Assembly (NCBI GenBank): GCA_016234445.1
Contig: JACRBT010000001.1
Span: 248,001-312,000, forward strand
DNA length: 64,000 bases
From: Chloroflexota bacterium
GTDB taxonomy: Bacteria; Chloroflexota; Dehalococcoidia; Tepidiformales; Tepidiformaceae
Direction: 5' to 3'
The number at the start of each line of letters is the position of its first letter. The stretch's first letter is position 1. Under the pieces are notes generated by a model. It was not told where the DNA came from and made no database searches. It worked only from the letters and a program-made list of their open reading frames with translations. Below are positions 16,989 through 24,966 of the stretch, one piece after another. The position numbers and the translations under genes are program-made.

Positions 16989-17011
16989 CAGGCCCGGGAG
17001 ACCCGGGCCTG
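16989..17011 (-). terminator. Perfect GC hairpin between rpsU and yqeY
   Basis: A 10-bp perfect stem (CAGGCCCGGG / CCCGGGCCTG) with an AGA loop sits between the rpsU stop and the yqeY start. No U-run follows on the minus strand, so it may attenuate, punctuate processing, or protect the rpsU mRNA rather than terminate fully. It shares its GGCCCGGG core with the hairpins at 18352 and 44546. Confidence 0.5.
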
Positions 17012-17044
17012 CAGGGGGTTGTGCGTTGGTCCCTGGGGCGGCTC

Positions 17045-17260
17045 TTAGCGCCGGGTCAGGGCTCGGGCTTCGCTACGAAGCTGCTTCTTGCGGAGCTTCC
17101 GCAGGCGGGCTGCTTCCTTCTTCTTGCGCTTCACGCTCGGCTTTTCGTAGTGTTCGCGGCGTCGCGCTTCGGCCAGGATGCCATCCTGCTGGACGCGCTT
17201 GTTGAAGCGCTTGAGGGCGCCTTCGAACGACTCGTTGTCGCCGATGATGACTTCTGCCAA
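17045..17260 (-). CDS. rpsU: 30S ribosomal protein S21
   Basis: 71 residues, highly basic. The sequence begins [24 protein letters not shown] and has [23 protein letters not shown], the normal S21 profile. S21 binds the 30S platform near the anti-Shine-Dalgarno region. It is followed by yqeY after a strong hairpin. The upstream 80 bp contains no gene and probably its promoter. Confidence 0.96.
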   Translation of the reverse strand: MAEVIIGDNESFEGALKRFNKRVQQDGILAEARRREHYEKPSVKRKKKEAARLRKLRKKQLRSEARALTRR

Positions 17261-17339
17261 CTGAGGGGATCACCCGCTTTCCGGACCAGAATGCCGCAGC
17301 AGAAGCGGCAGGACCGTTCCACATTACCAGCACGCATAC

Positions 17340-17828
17340 CTAAACGGAAGCAGGAGGGGGAAGCGTGTCCGGTGCCCCGGCGGCGACAAGGCGCTGGTCG
17401 AGGCGTGCGAGGTGGTGTTCGACCCAGATGCCGGGGCGTTCGGCAACGAGTGCGGGGGCGTCGAGGTTGTGGCGGTCCTGCTTGCGGCGGATGGCCCGGG
17501 CCATGCGCTCATAGGCGTCGCGGGCGTGACGGATGGAGGCGGCATAGCCTTCCCATGCCCCGGAAGCAGCAGCGGCAGCGACAAGACGCGCGTGCTCGCT
17601 GTCGAGGCGGGCAAGCCTCTCCAGGTCGCGTTCGATCTCCTTCGCCAGCTCCAGCCACTCGGGGAGCATGCCGCCATTCTGGAGGACCTTGAAGCCCAGC
17701 CAGTTCGTCCCGGCGAACTGCTCGTCGCGGGGGTCCCGGAGCGGCTTACCGGCGCCGGCGAGGTTGTCGAAGGCGCCAGCTTCGATCGCGTCCCGGATGC
17801 GGGATTCGACGACTTCTTCCCAGCCCAT
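17340..17828 (-). CDS. DUF1992 (DnaJ-homologue subfamily C member 28-like) protein
   Basis: 162 residues. The N-terminal block (VESRIRDAIEAGAFDNLAGAGKPL, then NWLGFKVLQNGGMLPEWLELAKEI) is the conserved DUF1992 domain, also found in eukaryotic DNAJC28 but without a J domain here. The rest is a charged helical region, probably coiled coil. Function is unknown. It is encoded upstream of rpsU on the same strand with an 80-bp gap. Confidence 0.85.
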   Translation of the reverse strand: MGWEEVVESRIRDAIEAGAFDNLAGAGKPLRDPRDEQFAGTNWLGFKVLQNGGMLPEWLELAKEIERDLERLARLDSEHARLVAAAAASGAWEGYAASIRHARDAYERMARAIRRKQDRHNLDAPALVAERPGIWVEHHLARLDQRLVAAGAPDTLPPPASV

Positions 17829-17854
17829 GGGGATAGTGTAGCGAGTGCTGAGGG

Positions 17855-17885
17855 CTGGGGACTGGGGACTGGGGACTGGGGACTG
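17855..17885. repeat. Short tandem heptamer repeat (CTGGGGA)n
   Basis: About 4.5 direct copies of a 7-bp unit (CTGGGGA) lie just upstream of the DUF1992 start, between it and the terminator hairpin at 17907. Such arrays expand or contract by slippage and could alter promoter spacing for the DUF1992 gene; that is inference. Confidence 0.7.
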
Positions 17886-17906
17886 AGTGGATACGGCGGC
17901 AAAGAA

Positions 17907-17930
17907 AAGCGGGGCGATGATGCCCCGCTT
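17907..17930 (-). terminator. Rho-independent terminator after the small zinc-ribbon genes
   Basis: The stem AAGCGGGGC / GCCCCGCTT has 9 bp and a GATGAT loop. Read on the minus strand it is followed by a U-rich tail (GCTTTTCTTTGC overlapping the stem base). It lies 29 nt past the stop of the 47-residue gene and should end that two-gene transcript. Confidence 0.7.
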
Positions 17931-17958
17931 CGTTCGAGATGGTGCCGGGTGGGCCGCC

Positions 17959-18102
17959 TCAGTCGGCGGAGGGGAGGACCTTGGGCTGCATGAGCTCCAT
18001 CTCGCGGCCGCTGACCTTGAGTTCGCAGTTGCCGGGCTTGATGACGAGGAGCTCGATGCCCGTCGATTCGTCCTTGTAGCGCTTGCCGAGTTGCACTGCC
18101 AT
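17959..18102 (-). CDS. Small desulforedoxin/zinc-ribbon-like paralogue that has lost its cysteines
   Basis: 47 residues from ATG 18102. The sequence opens MAVQLGKRY and closes with MELMQPKVLPSAD, as in small desulfoferrodoxin-N-like proteins. In that family metal-binding cysteines follow the GKRY motif in a CXXC pattern and recur as CC or CG near the end. Here the first pair reads D..T (Asp11, Thr14) and the second VS, leaving only one unrelated Cys (GNCEL). It lies 14 nt downstream of an intact paralogue, so it looks like a duplicated copy with a dismantled metal site. Whether it still folds or pairs with its neighbour is unknown. Confidence 0.7.
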   Translation of the reverse strand: MAVQLGKRYKDESTGIELLVIKPGNCELKVSGREMELMQPKVLPSAD

Positions 18103-18116
18103 GTCTGGTCCGTCCC

Positions 18117-18236
18117 TTATTTTTTCAGTTCGAGCGGCGTGTCGCCGCACATGATGTCGCCGTCGCCACCCTTGGTGACAATGAACTCCGACCCGCACTT
18201 CGGGCAGATGTAGCGTTTTCCGGTCTGTGCTGCCAT
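18117..18236 (-). CDS. Small desulforedoxin/zinc-ribbon-like protein
   Basis: 39 residues from ATG 18236, too short for usual gene-length cutoffs. The sequence begins MAAQTGKRYICPKCGSEF, with Cys11 and Cys14 in CPKC, and has a third Cys in IMCGDTP (Cys30). This fits a minimal rubredoxin-knuckle or zinc-ribbon site, possibly completed by dimerisation as in desulforedoxin. A ribosome site (GGGGAGG) lies just upstream on the minus strand. The downstream gene is a paralogue lacking these cysteines. The function may be metal or redox related; only the metal-knuckle motif is seen directly. Confidence 0.75.
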   Translation of the reverse strand: MAAQTGKRYICPKCGSEFIVTKGGDGDIMCGDTPLELKK

Positions 18237-18351
18237 CCGGTAGACCTCCCCTTCCTCTTCTTCGCGGCACGCGCTGCGGCGTGCCTTACGGCTGTTGCCG
18301 GATCGTAGCCAGCGCCACGGGGAGCGTCAAACCGGAACGGCCCGGAAACGG

Positions 18352-18376
18352 CGAAGCCCGGGTGTCCCGGGCTTCG
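18352..18376 (-). terminator. GC-rich hairpin at the end of the bc operon
   Basis: An 11-bp perfect stem (CGAAGCCCGGG / CCCGGGCTTCG) with a TGT loop lies 27 nt beyond the stop of the cytochrome c-LysM-cupredoxin gene and upstream of the zinc-ribbon genes. No clear U-run follows on the minus strand. It is the likely end of the bc operon transcript. The core is shared with the hairpins at 16989 and 44546. Confidence 0.6.
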
Positions 18377-18402
18377 GTTGTTGCCTTTGGCGGGCGATCC
18401 GG

Positions 18403-20289
18403 CTATTCGACGAAGATCGTCGCCTTCATGTCCGGGTGGTAGTCGCAGGTGATCTTGAACTCGCCCGCGGTGCCGAAGGTGATGGTACGTTCGTCGCCCT
18501 GCTTCAGGTCAGCACCGTCCTTCTTGCCGCCGATGGTGATGGTGTGCACGCCAGTCTTGCTGAGGAACTTCACGGCGGTGCCCTTGGCGATGAGGGCAAC
18601 GCCCTGGTTGGCGGCCTGTGCCGTGCCGTCGGCGGTCAGCGTCCAGTCGTTGGCGTTGGCTACAACGTCGACGGCCTTGGACACGGTGGTGGGCTTCGTG
18701 ACGGGCTTCACGGCGCCCGTGATCTGGTCGTACATGCTCTTGCCGACGGCGTGCTGGACGCAGGCCGTGCCGGAGTTCGGCGTGGTCGGCGGGGCGGTGC
18801 CCCAGGCGTCGTGGGGAAGCGAGAGCACGGTCCCGACACGGACGATGCTGTCCTTGGTCAGGTTCGGGTTCTTGTCCTTGTTCGCCTCGGCGAGGCTGCT
18901 CGCAGTGACGTTTGAATAGCCCTTCGCGACGTCTTCGAGGGTCTGGCCCTGGACGATGTAGCCGTCGATCTTGGGGAGCTTCAGGAGCACGCGGGAGTCC
19001 AGCGGCGTCGAACCGTCGAGGTTGTTCAGCTTGAGGAGCTCGTCGACGGTCATCCCGTGGGCAGCGGCAACGGAGTCATAGCTGTCGCCGCCCTGGACCA
19101 GGACGACGGCGTTGTCGGGCAGCTTCAGCTTCGTGCCGGGGACCATGATGCCGTCGGCGGAGACACCGGACGAAGCGGTGAGTTGGGCGGAGGTGAGCTT
19201 GTGCTCGGTGGCCAGCGCGGCGAAGGAGTCGCCCTTGGCGATGATGACGGAAGCTCCGGCCGGGAGCTTCAGGGTGCGCTCGAACGGCAGCTCCGTGTCC
19301 GCGGTTGCGCTAGAGGGGATGATGCCCGCGTTGAGGGAGGTCAGGGCGGCGACGGTTGTCCCGTGGATGGTCGCGACGAACCCGACGGTGTCACCAGCAC
19401 GGACGGCGTAGACCGCGCCGTCAATCAGCCGGAGCTTGTCCAGGCCCGGGAAGAGGCCGTAGACAGGATTGCCTTCGGCGTTGAGCAGGACGAAGTCGCC
19501 CGACTTCTTGTCGATTCGGTACTTGAGGCCGTTGTCGTCGGCGATGAGAACCGCGCCTACGTGCGTACTCGCGGCCACCTTGGCGATCGTCTCGTTGTCC
19601 TTCTTGACCTCATAGGTGCGGCTGGGGAAGGTCAGGCTGGCCGGGATCTTCAGTTTCGTGCCCTTCTTGAGGAGGGCGTTCGGGTCTGACACCCCGTTGA
19701 GGGCCGCAAGCTGGGCGGGGCCGACGTTGTGGGCGGCGGCGATGGAATCGAGGGTGTCGCCACTGATGATGGCGGTCGACTCGTGGTTGAGGTTCTCGGC
19801 GAAGTGGACCGCCTCTTCCCAGCCTGGGGCCACCGGGTTGCCCTCGGCGTCCAGGACGCTGGGGTCGATAGGGGCAGTGATCAGGTCCACGAGGTGGTCG
19901 ATTTGGCGGAGGTTGAGGGCGCCACCGACCGCGCGTTCGTTTGGATAGACCCCCAGCGTGTTGGCCCAGGCGGGCATCAGGGTGCCGGCGCGGCCGCACA
20001 TGATGGTGGTGCGAAGGAGTTCCTGGTTGGCCTTGAGAACGAGCGGGTCCTGGTTCTTGAAGGCGGCCGTGTTCAGGGGCAGGCCGATGCCGCCTTCTCC
20101 CTTGATCCCGTGGCAGGTGCGGCAGTTGTTGGCGAAGAGGAGGGCGCCGCGTTCGACGGACTCGTCCATCGACCACTGGGTCTGGTTTTCGGCGCGGTAA
20201 GGGAGGTCGATGACGGTGTAGGCGGCACAGCCGCCCACGAAGATGAAGAAGAGGGCGACGATCAGGACGATCTGCTTCTGAGTGTTCAA
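18403..20289 (-). CDS. Cytochrome c-LysM-cupredoxin fusion protein of the bc operon
   Basis: 628 residues in one frame. Residues 7-27 are a membrane anchor; Cys21 after VGG could alternatively be a lipobox. A monohaem cytochrome c domain follows (about 42-138): haem motif CRTCH at 56-60 and probable axial Met105 in GTLMPAW. About five LysM modules come next (approximately 173-216, 293-343, 348-391, 395-439, 444-493), each with an I..GDT/S..IA..H pattern and ending LKLP-like, plus a diverged segment at 225-290. The C-terminus (about 535-628) is a type-1 copper domain with likely ligands His582, Cys615, His618 and Met621 (CDYHPDM). It is the last gene of the bc operon, so it probably takes electrons from the Rieske centre. 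LysM modules usually bind peptidoglycan; wall tethering is inferred. No fusion of this exact order is known to me. Confidence 0.9.
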   Translation of the reverse strand: MNTQKQIVLIVALFFIFVGGCAAYTVIDLPYRAENQTQWSMDESVERGALLFANNCRTCHGIKGEGGIGLPLNTAAFKNQDPLVLKANQELLRTTIMCGRAGTLMPAWANTLGVYPNERAVGGALNLRQIDHLVDLITAPIDPSVLDAEGNPVAPGWEEAVHFAENLNHESTAIISGDTLDSIAAAHNVGPAQLAALNGVSDPNALLKKGTKLKIPASLTFPSRTYEVKKDNETIAKVAASTHVGAVLIADDNGLKYRIDKKSGDFVLLNAEGNPVYGLFPGLDKLRLIDGAVYAVRAGDTVGFVATIHGTTVAALTSLNAGIIPSSATADTELPFERTLKLPAGASVIIAKGDSFAALATEHKLTSAQLTASSGVSADGIMVPGTKLKLPDNAVVLVQGGDSYDSVAAAHGMTVDELLKLNNLDGSTPLDSRVLLKLPKIDGYIVQGQTLEDVAKGYSNVTASSLAEANKDKNPNLTKDSIVRVGTVLSLPHDAWGTAPPTTPNSGTACVQHAVGKSMYDQITGAVKPVTKPTTVSKAVDVVANANDWTLTADGTAQAANQGVALIAKGTAVKFLSKTGVHTITIGGKKDGADLKQGDERTITFGTAGEFKITCDYHPDMKATIFVE

Positions 20290-20301
20290 TCGAGTCCCTG
20301 C

Positions 20302-20916
20302 CTAACCGGAATAGGGCTTCGCGCGAAGCGGATTGTCGGGGCCACCCGACGTGATGACGCCGGTGTTGACGTTGAGCGACTTATCGCTGTTGACGGAGAC
20401 AGCCATGGTGTCCATGGGACGCGGGGCAGGACCATAGACTCGAATCCCGGCCCGGGAATAGGTGGAGCCGTGGCAAGGGCAGCGGAACCAGCCAACAATG
20501 CCGGGGAAGTTCACGGCGGCGCCGTTGAAGGCCGGGTTCCAGGGCACGGTGCACCCAAGGTGGGGGCACTTCCAGTAAAGGGCGAGGATGCCGCCGGTGC
20601 CGCCCACCCCGGCCACGTCGCCCTGGGCTCCAGCCAGGTTGGACAGCCAGAATTTGCCTTCGGAGATGCGGGAAGGCTCTTCGCCAGCCTTGGGGACGCG
20701 GGCGGGGACGACGGTGATGACGCCACCGAAGCCTGTGGGCTTTCGGAGGTTGAAGAACCCGAGGAAGCCGGCCGCCATTGCCCCAACCGAGAGCGTGAGC
20801 CCGGCGAAGACGCTGACCCTGAGGAACGAACGGCGCGACAGCTTCCGGGCCTCGGCCTGGCGCGCGTGTTCGATTCGGCGGGCGGCGGCGCCGGCTGATG
20901 GTTGCATCTGCGTCAT
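20302..20916 (-). CDS. Rieske iron-sulphur protein of the bc complex
   Basis: 204 residues. A twin-arginine signal/anchor is visible (KLSRRSFLRVSVFAGLTLSVG, residues about 23-43). The 2Fe-2S ligands are in CPHLGC (box 1) and CPCHGS (box 2), each giving one Cys and one His, with the extra Cys pair that forms the stabilising disulphide. The protein moves electrons from quinol at cytochrome b to the cytochrome c domain encoded next. It lies 9 nt from the subunit IV-like gene and 12 nt from the fusion gene, in one operon. Confidence 0.95.
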   Translation of the reverse strand: MTQMQPSAGAAARRIEHARQAEARKLSRRSFLRVSVFAGLTLSVGAMAAGFLGFFNLRKPTGFGGVITVVPARVPKAGEEPSRISEGKFWLSNLAGAQGDVAGVGGTGGILALYWKCPHLGCTVPWNPAFNGAAVNFPGIVGWFRCPCHGSTYSRAGIRVYGPAPRPMDTMAVSVNSDKSLNVNTGVITSGGPDNPLRAKPYSG

Positions 20917-20924
20917 CGAATTAT

Positions 20925-21788
20925 CTACTCCTGCCCCGGTATGCCTTCACTGACTTTCAGTTCCCACGGGAAGACGAGTTCCTGGCCCTGTCCGCGGAAG
21001 GCTGTGCCGGTGAGCGTCAGAACGCCATAGGCTGCGACGAAGGCCGAAAACAGCACGATCAGCGCGTCGCGCCGGGTTACCACCCAGCCAACCCTCCAGA
21101 GACTGAAGATGAGCATCGCGCTCATCCCGACCATTGCCATGGTTGGGATGCCCTGCTCGACGAGCCACGCCGGGAAGTCAAGGTGCTGGAAGTCTTCGCC
21201 GATGATGACGATGTTCACCGGGGAGTACGTTATGTTGCGCGACCATTCCGGCCACGGGAGCTGCGTCTGGACGGAGCGGACGTTTTCCAGGAACCGGAGG
21301 CTGTCGCCGCCGGAAAGCCCGAACCAGCCGTGGAGGAAGAAGGCGATCTTGCCCGAGTCCCAGAGGATGAGGAACCAGGTGCCTACGAACCCGACGACGG
21401 CCGAGACGATGGTGAGCCGGACTGCTTTTTCGGTGCCGAACCACACTCCCTGGCCGTGCTGTTCGCGGTCGAAGTAGGGGAAGGCGCCCATGATGACGAG
21501 CCAGATGGTGGGGATGATTACCCCGGCCATGGCCGCGTTCATGTGAAGGAGCAGTTCCTGGAGGTTGAGAAGGTACCACGGCGCCTTGGACGGGTTCGGG
21601 GTGACGTCCGCGTTCGCCTGGTCGAGCAAGGGAGCGTTGACCAGGAAAGAGAGCAGGAACAGCGTGATCGTGAAGAGCATCGCGGCGATGAACTCGATGA
21701 AGACGAGGTCGGGCCAGACGAGGACTTCTTCCTCACGCGAACGGGTCTGCGTGCGGGAGACGGGACGGGCGACGACAGCGGTGGCCAT
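20925..21788 (-). CDS. Cytochrome b C-terminal domain protein (subunit IV-like)
   Basis: 287 residues with an extended N-terminal tail, then VWPDLVFIEFIAAMLFTITLFLLS as the first helix. PWYLLNLQELLLHMN resembles the PEWY-type Qo-site motif region of subunit IV/cytochrome b C-terminal domains, with the motif changed to PWY. About six hydrophobic helices are present, more than the three of chloroplast subunit IV, as in other bacterial split complexes. It follows the b6-like gene by 29 nt and precedes the Rieske gene. Together they form the quinol-oxidising core. Confidence 0.88.
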   Translation of the reverse strand: MATAVVARPVSRTQTRSREEEVLVWPDLVFIEFIAAMLFTITLFLLSFLVNAPLLDQANADVTPNPSKAPWYLLNLQELLLHMNAAMAGVIIPTIWLVIMGAFPYFDREQHGQGVWFGTEKAVRLTIVSAVVGFVGTWFLILWDSGKIAFFLHGWFGLSGGDSLRFLENVRSVQTQLPWPEWSRNITYSPVNIVIIGEDFQHLDFPAWLVEQGIPTMAMVGMSAMLIFSLWRVGWVVTRRDALIVLFSAFVAAYGVLTLTGTAFRGQGQELVFPWELKVSEGIPGQE

Positions 21789-21817
21789 TGCGTTCCTATT
21801 CCTGCGGGGTGTGCGGC

Positions 21818-22570
21818 CTAAAGCGGCCGGGCGAGGCCGCCGTCGCGGCGGATTCGCCAGAAATGGACTGCCATGAAGATGGCCGCCAGGAGGGGCAGGC
21901 CAATCACGTGCAGCGTGTAGAAGCGGATGAGGGCCTGGGGACCAACTTCAAAGCCGCCGAGCAGCCAGAAGCGGGTCTTGGGGCCCAGGACCGGCGCCGA
22001 GCCGGCGATGTTCGTACCGACGGTGATGGCCCAGAACGCGAGCTGGTCCCAGGGCAGCAGGTAGCCGGTGAAGGAGAGGAGGAAGGTGAGGACGAGGAGG
22101 ATGACCCCGACCACCCAGTTGAATTCGCGGGGCGGCTTGTAAGCCCCGGTGTAGAAGACCCGCATCATGTGCATGAAGACGAGGATGACCATGGCGTGGG
22201 CCATCCAGCGGTGCATGTTCCGCATCAGCTGGCCGAACTCGACGGTGTTCTGGATGGTCTGGATGTCCAGGTAGGCCCGTTCGACGCTGGGGACGTAGTA
22301 GAACATCAGGAGGATGCCGGTGACCGTGAGGCCGAGGAACATGAAGAAGGAGAGCCCACCGAGGCAGTAGGTGTGGGTGATCTTCACGTGGGTGCGGTGG
22401 ATGCGGGTGGGGTGGAGGTGGAGGAAGAGGTTCGTCGCCACCACGAGCATCTGGTTACGGGGGGTGTTCGGGTAACCGGTGCGGAAGATGGACTTCCACA
22501 CGTAGTTATGGAACATCATGTCGTAGAGCTTGTCGCCGACGGTTGGCTTGGTGGGTTGCTCGACTGCCAT
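21818..22570 (-). CDS. Cytochrome b6-type N-terminal subunit of a bc complex
   Basis: 250 residues from ATG 22570, chosen because AGGAG lies 7-8 nt upstream; the frame could extend nine codons more. Four membrane helices carry two b-haems. The likely ligands are His120 and His134 in one helix and His221 and His236 in the other. The 15-residue spacing of the second pair is the b6-type pattern, unlike the 14 of mitochondrial cytochrome b. [16 protein letters not shown] matches the family Qo-side segment. It is preceded by a 39-residue membrane peptide and followed by the subunit IV-like gene. Confidence 0.93.
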   Translation of the reverse strand: MAVEQPTKPTVGDKLYDMMFHNYVWKSIFRTGYPNTPRNQMLVVATNLFLHLHPTRIHRTHVKITHTYCLGGLSFFMFLGLTVTGILLMFYYVPSVERAYLDIQTIQNTVEFGQLMRNMHRWMAHAMVILVFMHMMRVFYTGAYKPPREFNWVVGVILLVLTFLLSFTGYLLPWDQLAFWAITVGTNIAGSAPVLGPKTRFWLLGGFEVGPQALIRFYTLHVIGLPLLAAIFMAVHFWRIRRDGGLARPL

Positions 22571-22584
22571 TGTCGCTCCTGGCC

Positions 22585-22704
22585 TTACTTCTGCCACCAG
22601 TGGCCAAAGGCCACCATGATGGCGAGTGAGACAACGATGGTGATACCAACGAAGACGAGTTCGAGCGTCTCCGCGAAGTCATGAGGCAGGTTGGAAAACT
22701 CCAC
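22585..22704 (-). CDS. 39-residue single-helix membrane protein heading the bc operon
   Basis: Starts at GTG 22704 with GGGGAGG about 11 nt upstream, giving [19 protein letters not shown]..., a hydrophobic helix at about residues 15-34 and a GHWWQK end. It stops 14 nt before the cytochrome b6-like start. Small one-helix subunits (PetG, PetL, PetM, PetN) belong to b6f complexes, so by position this may be an analogous small subunit. Sequence homology to those peptides is not evident. It is probably real because of the ribosome site, spacing and membrane helix. Confidence 0.65.
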   Translation of the reverse strand: MEFSNLPHDFAETLELVFVGITIVVSLAIMVAFGHWWQK

Positions 22705-22906
22705 GGGCGGTCGACCTCCCCTCAACGGTCCGCAGGCGCAGCATTGCCGCCCGGCGCCCGGACGACATTGTGAATCCTGTAGCAAGGCTGATTTATACCA
22801 CCGGCCCCCCGGGGGGTCAAAGCTGGTAAACCCGCCATCGAAGGCTCCTATTCGTGGTTTCGAAGGCACCCGTGGCCCGGCGGCCCGGCAACCGCCACGG
22901 TCGGTG

Positions 22907-23638
22907 TCACAAACGGCGGAAGCGCATCCTCAGGAGGCCGCGGATGTCTTCGGCCGCGGTCTTGAGGATGTTGACCTTGCTGTCGCGGTCTTCGTCCCAG
23001 CGCACCGGCAGTTCGCAGATCCTCATGCCCCGCCGGTGGGCGAGGATGAGCAGTTCCGTGTCGAAGAACCACATCCGGTTTTCGACGAGCGGGACGATTT
23101 CGTCCACGACCCGGCGGTTCAGGGCCTTGAACCCGCACTGGGCGTCGGTGATGCGCATCCGGGGGAAGGTGGCCCGGATGAGGAAGATGTAGCCACGGGA
23201 GGTGATCTCGCGCTTCAGCGAGCGCTTAGTCTGGGAACCACGCGCCCGGCGGCTGCCGATGGCCACGTCGCAGCCCTCCTTCGCCACCATCGTGACGAGG
23301 CGGGGGAGGTGTTCGATGTCGGTGCTGAGGTCGACGTCCATGTAGGCGACGACGGCGGCGTCGCTGTTCTTCCAGGCCTGTTTGAGGGCGAGCCCCCGGC
23401 CCTTGATGGTGAGGAGCTCCGCCTTCATGCGGCCGGGGTAGGCGGCTTCGAGTTCCTGCGCGAGCTGCCCGGTACCGTCGGTCGAACCGTTGTCGGCGAC
23501 GACGATGCGCCAGGCATATTCCGGGTGGCGGTCGAAGAGGGCCAGCGTCTTCTCGACGCTGCCGCGGAGGACCGTGACCTCGTTGTAGCAGGGGATAACG
23601 ACGTCGACGCGGATTGGGCTCTCGGCGGGCGCGGCCAT
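22907..23638 (-). CDS. Glycosyltransferase family 2, dolichyl/polyprenyl-phosphate hexosyltransferase-like
   Basis: 243 residues. It starts VDVVIPCYNEVTVLRGSV (GT2 nucleotide-binding strand), has VVADNGSTDGT and the metal-binding YMDVDLSTD motif (DXD), and QCGFKALNR further on, typical of dolichyl-phosphate beta-glucosyltransferase/DPM1-type enzymes without membrane helices. Likely role: transfer of a sugar from a nucleotide donor to polyprenyl phosphate for cell-surface glycosylation. A compatible polyprenyl-sugar-using GT39 enzyme and a GtrA protein are encoded at 35.8-38.5 kb. Separated from the bc operon by about 200 bp. Confidence 0.88.
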   Translation of the reverse strand: MAAPAESPIRVDVVIPCYNEVTVLRGSVEKTLALFDRHPEYAWRIVVADNGSTDGTGQLAQELEAAYPGRMKAELLTIKGRGLALKQAWKNSDAAVVAYMDVDLSTDIEHLPRLVTMVAKEGCDVAIGSRRARGSQTKRSLKREITSRGYIFLIRATFPRMRITDAQCGFKALNRRVVDEIVPLVENRMWFFDTELLILAHRRGMRICELPVRWDEDRDSKVNILKTAAEDIRGLLRMRFRRL

Positions 23639-23695
23639 ACCCGGTCATTGTAGTCCGGGGTTTTCTACCGGCCACGCCCGCGGGGACGCTGTGGG

Positions 23696-24199
23696 TCAGC
23701 TTTCGCTAATCGTTACCGACTTCATCGCGACGGGCTGGGTGGGGCGGTCCTGGGCGCCAGTCTGGGCGGTGGCGATGGCATCGAGGACGTCTTCGCCGGC
23801 CGTGAGCTTGCCGAAGATGGTGTAGTTCGGGGGCAGCGGGTAGTCGGCGTGCATGATGAAGAACTGGCTGCCGTTGGTGTTGGGGCCGGCGTTCGCCATC
23901 GCGAGGGTGCCGCGGAGGTACTTGCGGGTGACCTTTTCGTCGGCGAAGCGATAGCCGGGGCCGCCGCTGCCCTGGCCCTTGGGGTCGCCGCCCTGGATCA
24001 TGAAACCCTTGATTACGCGGTGGAAGATGACGTCGGTGTAGAACCCGTCGCGGGCGAGGAAGACGAAGTTGTTGACGGTCATCGGGGCATCGCCGGGGAA
24101 GAGCTCGGCGGTCATGGTGCCGGCGGTGGTCTCGATGGTCGCCGTGTAGGTCTTTGCGGGGTCGATGGTGAGTTCAGGCGCGCTGGAGTACTGCTTCAT
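23696..24199 (-). CDS. Cyclophilin-type peptidyl-prolyl isomerase
   Basis: 167 residues with the cyclophilin core. FHRVIKGFMIQGGDP carries the catalytic Arg, and GSQFFI and GKLTAGEDVLDAI are also present. The opening TYTATIETTAGTMTAELFPGDAPMTVNNFV is characteristic of bacterial cytoplasmic cyclophilins. No signal peptide. It assists folding by isomerising Xaa-Pro bonds. A monocistronic arrangement is likely, 57 nt upstream of the glycosyltransferase gene on the same strand. Confidence 0.94.
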   Translation of the reverse strand: MKQYSSAPELTIDPAKTYTATIETTAGTMTAELFPGDAPMTVNNFVFLARDGFYTDVIFHRVIKGFMIQGGDPKGQGSGGPGYRFADEKVTRKYLRGTLAMANAGPNTNGSQFFIMHADYPLPPNYTIFGKLTAGEDVLDAIATAQTGAQDRPTQPVAMKSVTISES

Positions 24200-24273
24200 G
24201 GTGTCAGCGTAGCGCAGGTGCGCGAATCAGACCCGCCGGGCTGCGACTCGCGCCGGGGTCGGTTCTCGGCTGC

Positions 24274-24963
24274 CTACCGGCTGAGCCCGAGGATCGCGGG
24301 GAGATCAGCAAGGAGTCGGGTACGGTGTCGCGGCGGAGGCCGGTCTTCGGGCCATGGGTGAACCCCCTCGAACCAGACCGCGCTCAACCCGGCCTCGGCA
24401 GCGCCGATGACGTCGTTCAGGGGGTGGTCTCCAACGAACCAGGACCGCCCCGCAGCCACTTCAAGCCGCGCCAGGGCAAGTTCGAAGATCGCCCGGTCAG
24501 GCTTGTGTACTCCCACGGCTCCAGAGATCACCACGTCGTCAACCAGCGCCCCGAGGCCGCTGGCAGCGACCTTCCTCGACTGGAATGGCGCCCCACCATT
24601 GGTGACGATCCCGAGCTTCAGCCCCGCGCGGCGGAGGGCTCGCAGGGTGCCGGTCGCGCCTTCAGTGAGATCCGCAAGGTCGGCGAAGGTCTCGAAGAAG
24701 TGCTCACGCAACGACTCGCGTCCGGGTGGCTGGGTCCAAATCGAGGAGGACAGGATGTCGGAGAGGAACCCCTCCCGATCCCGGTAGCCGTCGCCGTCGG
24801 CCGCGCGCACCACCCGGACGGCGTCGTCGAGAGCGACGGGCGCCGTGTGGGCGGTGAAATCAGAGACCAGCATGCCGGCGTAGCGGGCCAGGGAGGCCGC
24901 CCGATCGATCAGGGTGGCGTCGAGGTCGAAGAAGACAGCTTCGACTTCCGAAGCGGGCGTCAC
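24274..24963 (-). CDS. HAD family hydrolase (subfamily IA)
   Basis: 229 residues. Motif I FFDLDATLID, motif II VTNGG, motif III Lys in GVHKPD, and motif IV FVGDHPLNDVIGAAEAG are all present, with a helical cap between motifs I and II. It resembles YjjG/phosphoglycolate phosphatase-like enzymes; the substrate is unknown. It starts at GTG 24963, 3 nt after the DinB-like stop, so the two genes probably form an operon. Confidence 0.87.
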   Translation of the reverse strand: MTPASEVEAVFFDLDATLIDRAASLARYAGMLVSDFTAHTAPVALDDAVRVVRAADGDGYRDREGFLSDILSSSIWTQPPGRESLREHFFETFADLADLTEGATGTLRALRRAGLKLGIVTNGGAPFQSRKVAASGLGALVDDVVISGAVGVHKPDRAIFELALARLEVAAGRSWFVGDHPLNDVIGAAEAGLSAVWFEGVHPWPEDRPPPRHRTRLLADLPAILGLSR

Positions 24964-24966
24964 CGT

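Noticed and set aside
17855-17885. Tandem heptamers as a CRISPR array
   Set aside because: Units are contiguous 7-mers without spacers.
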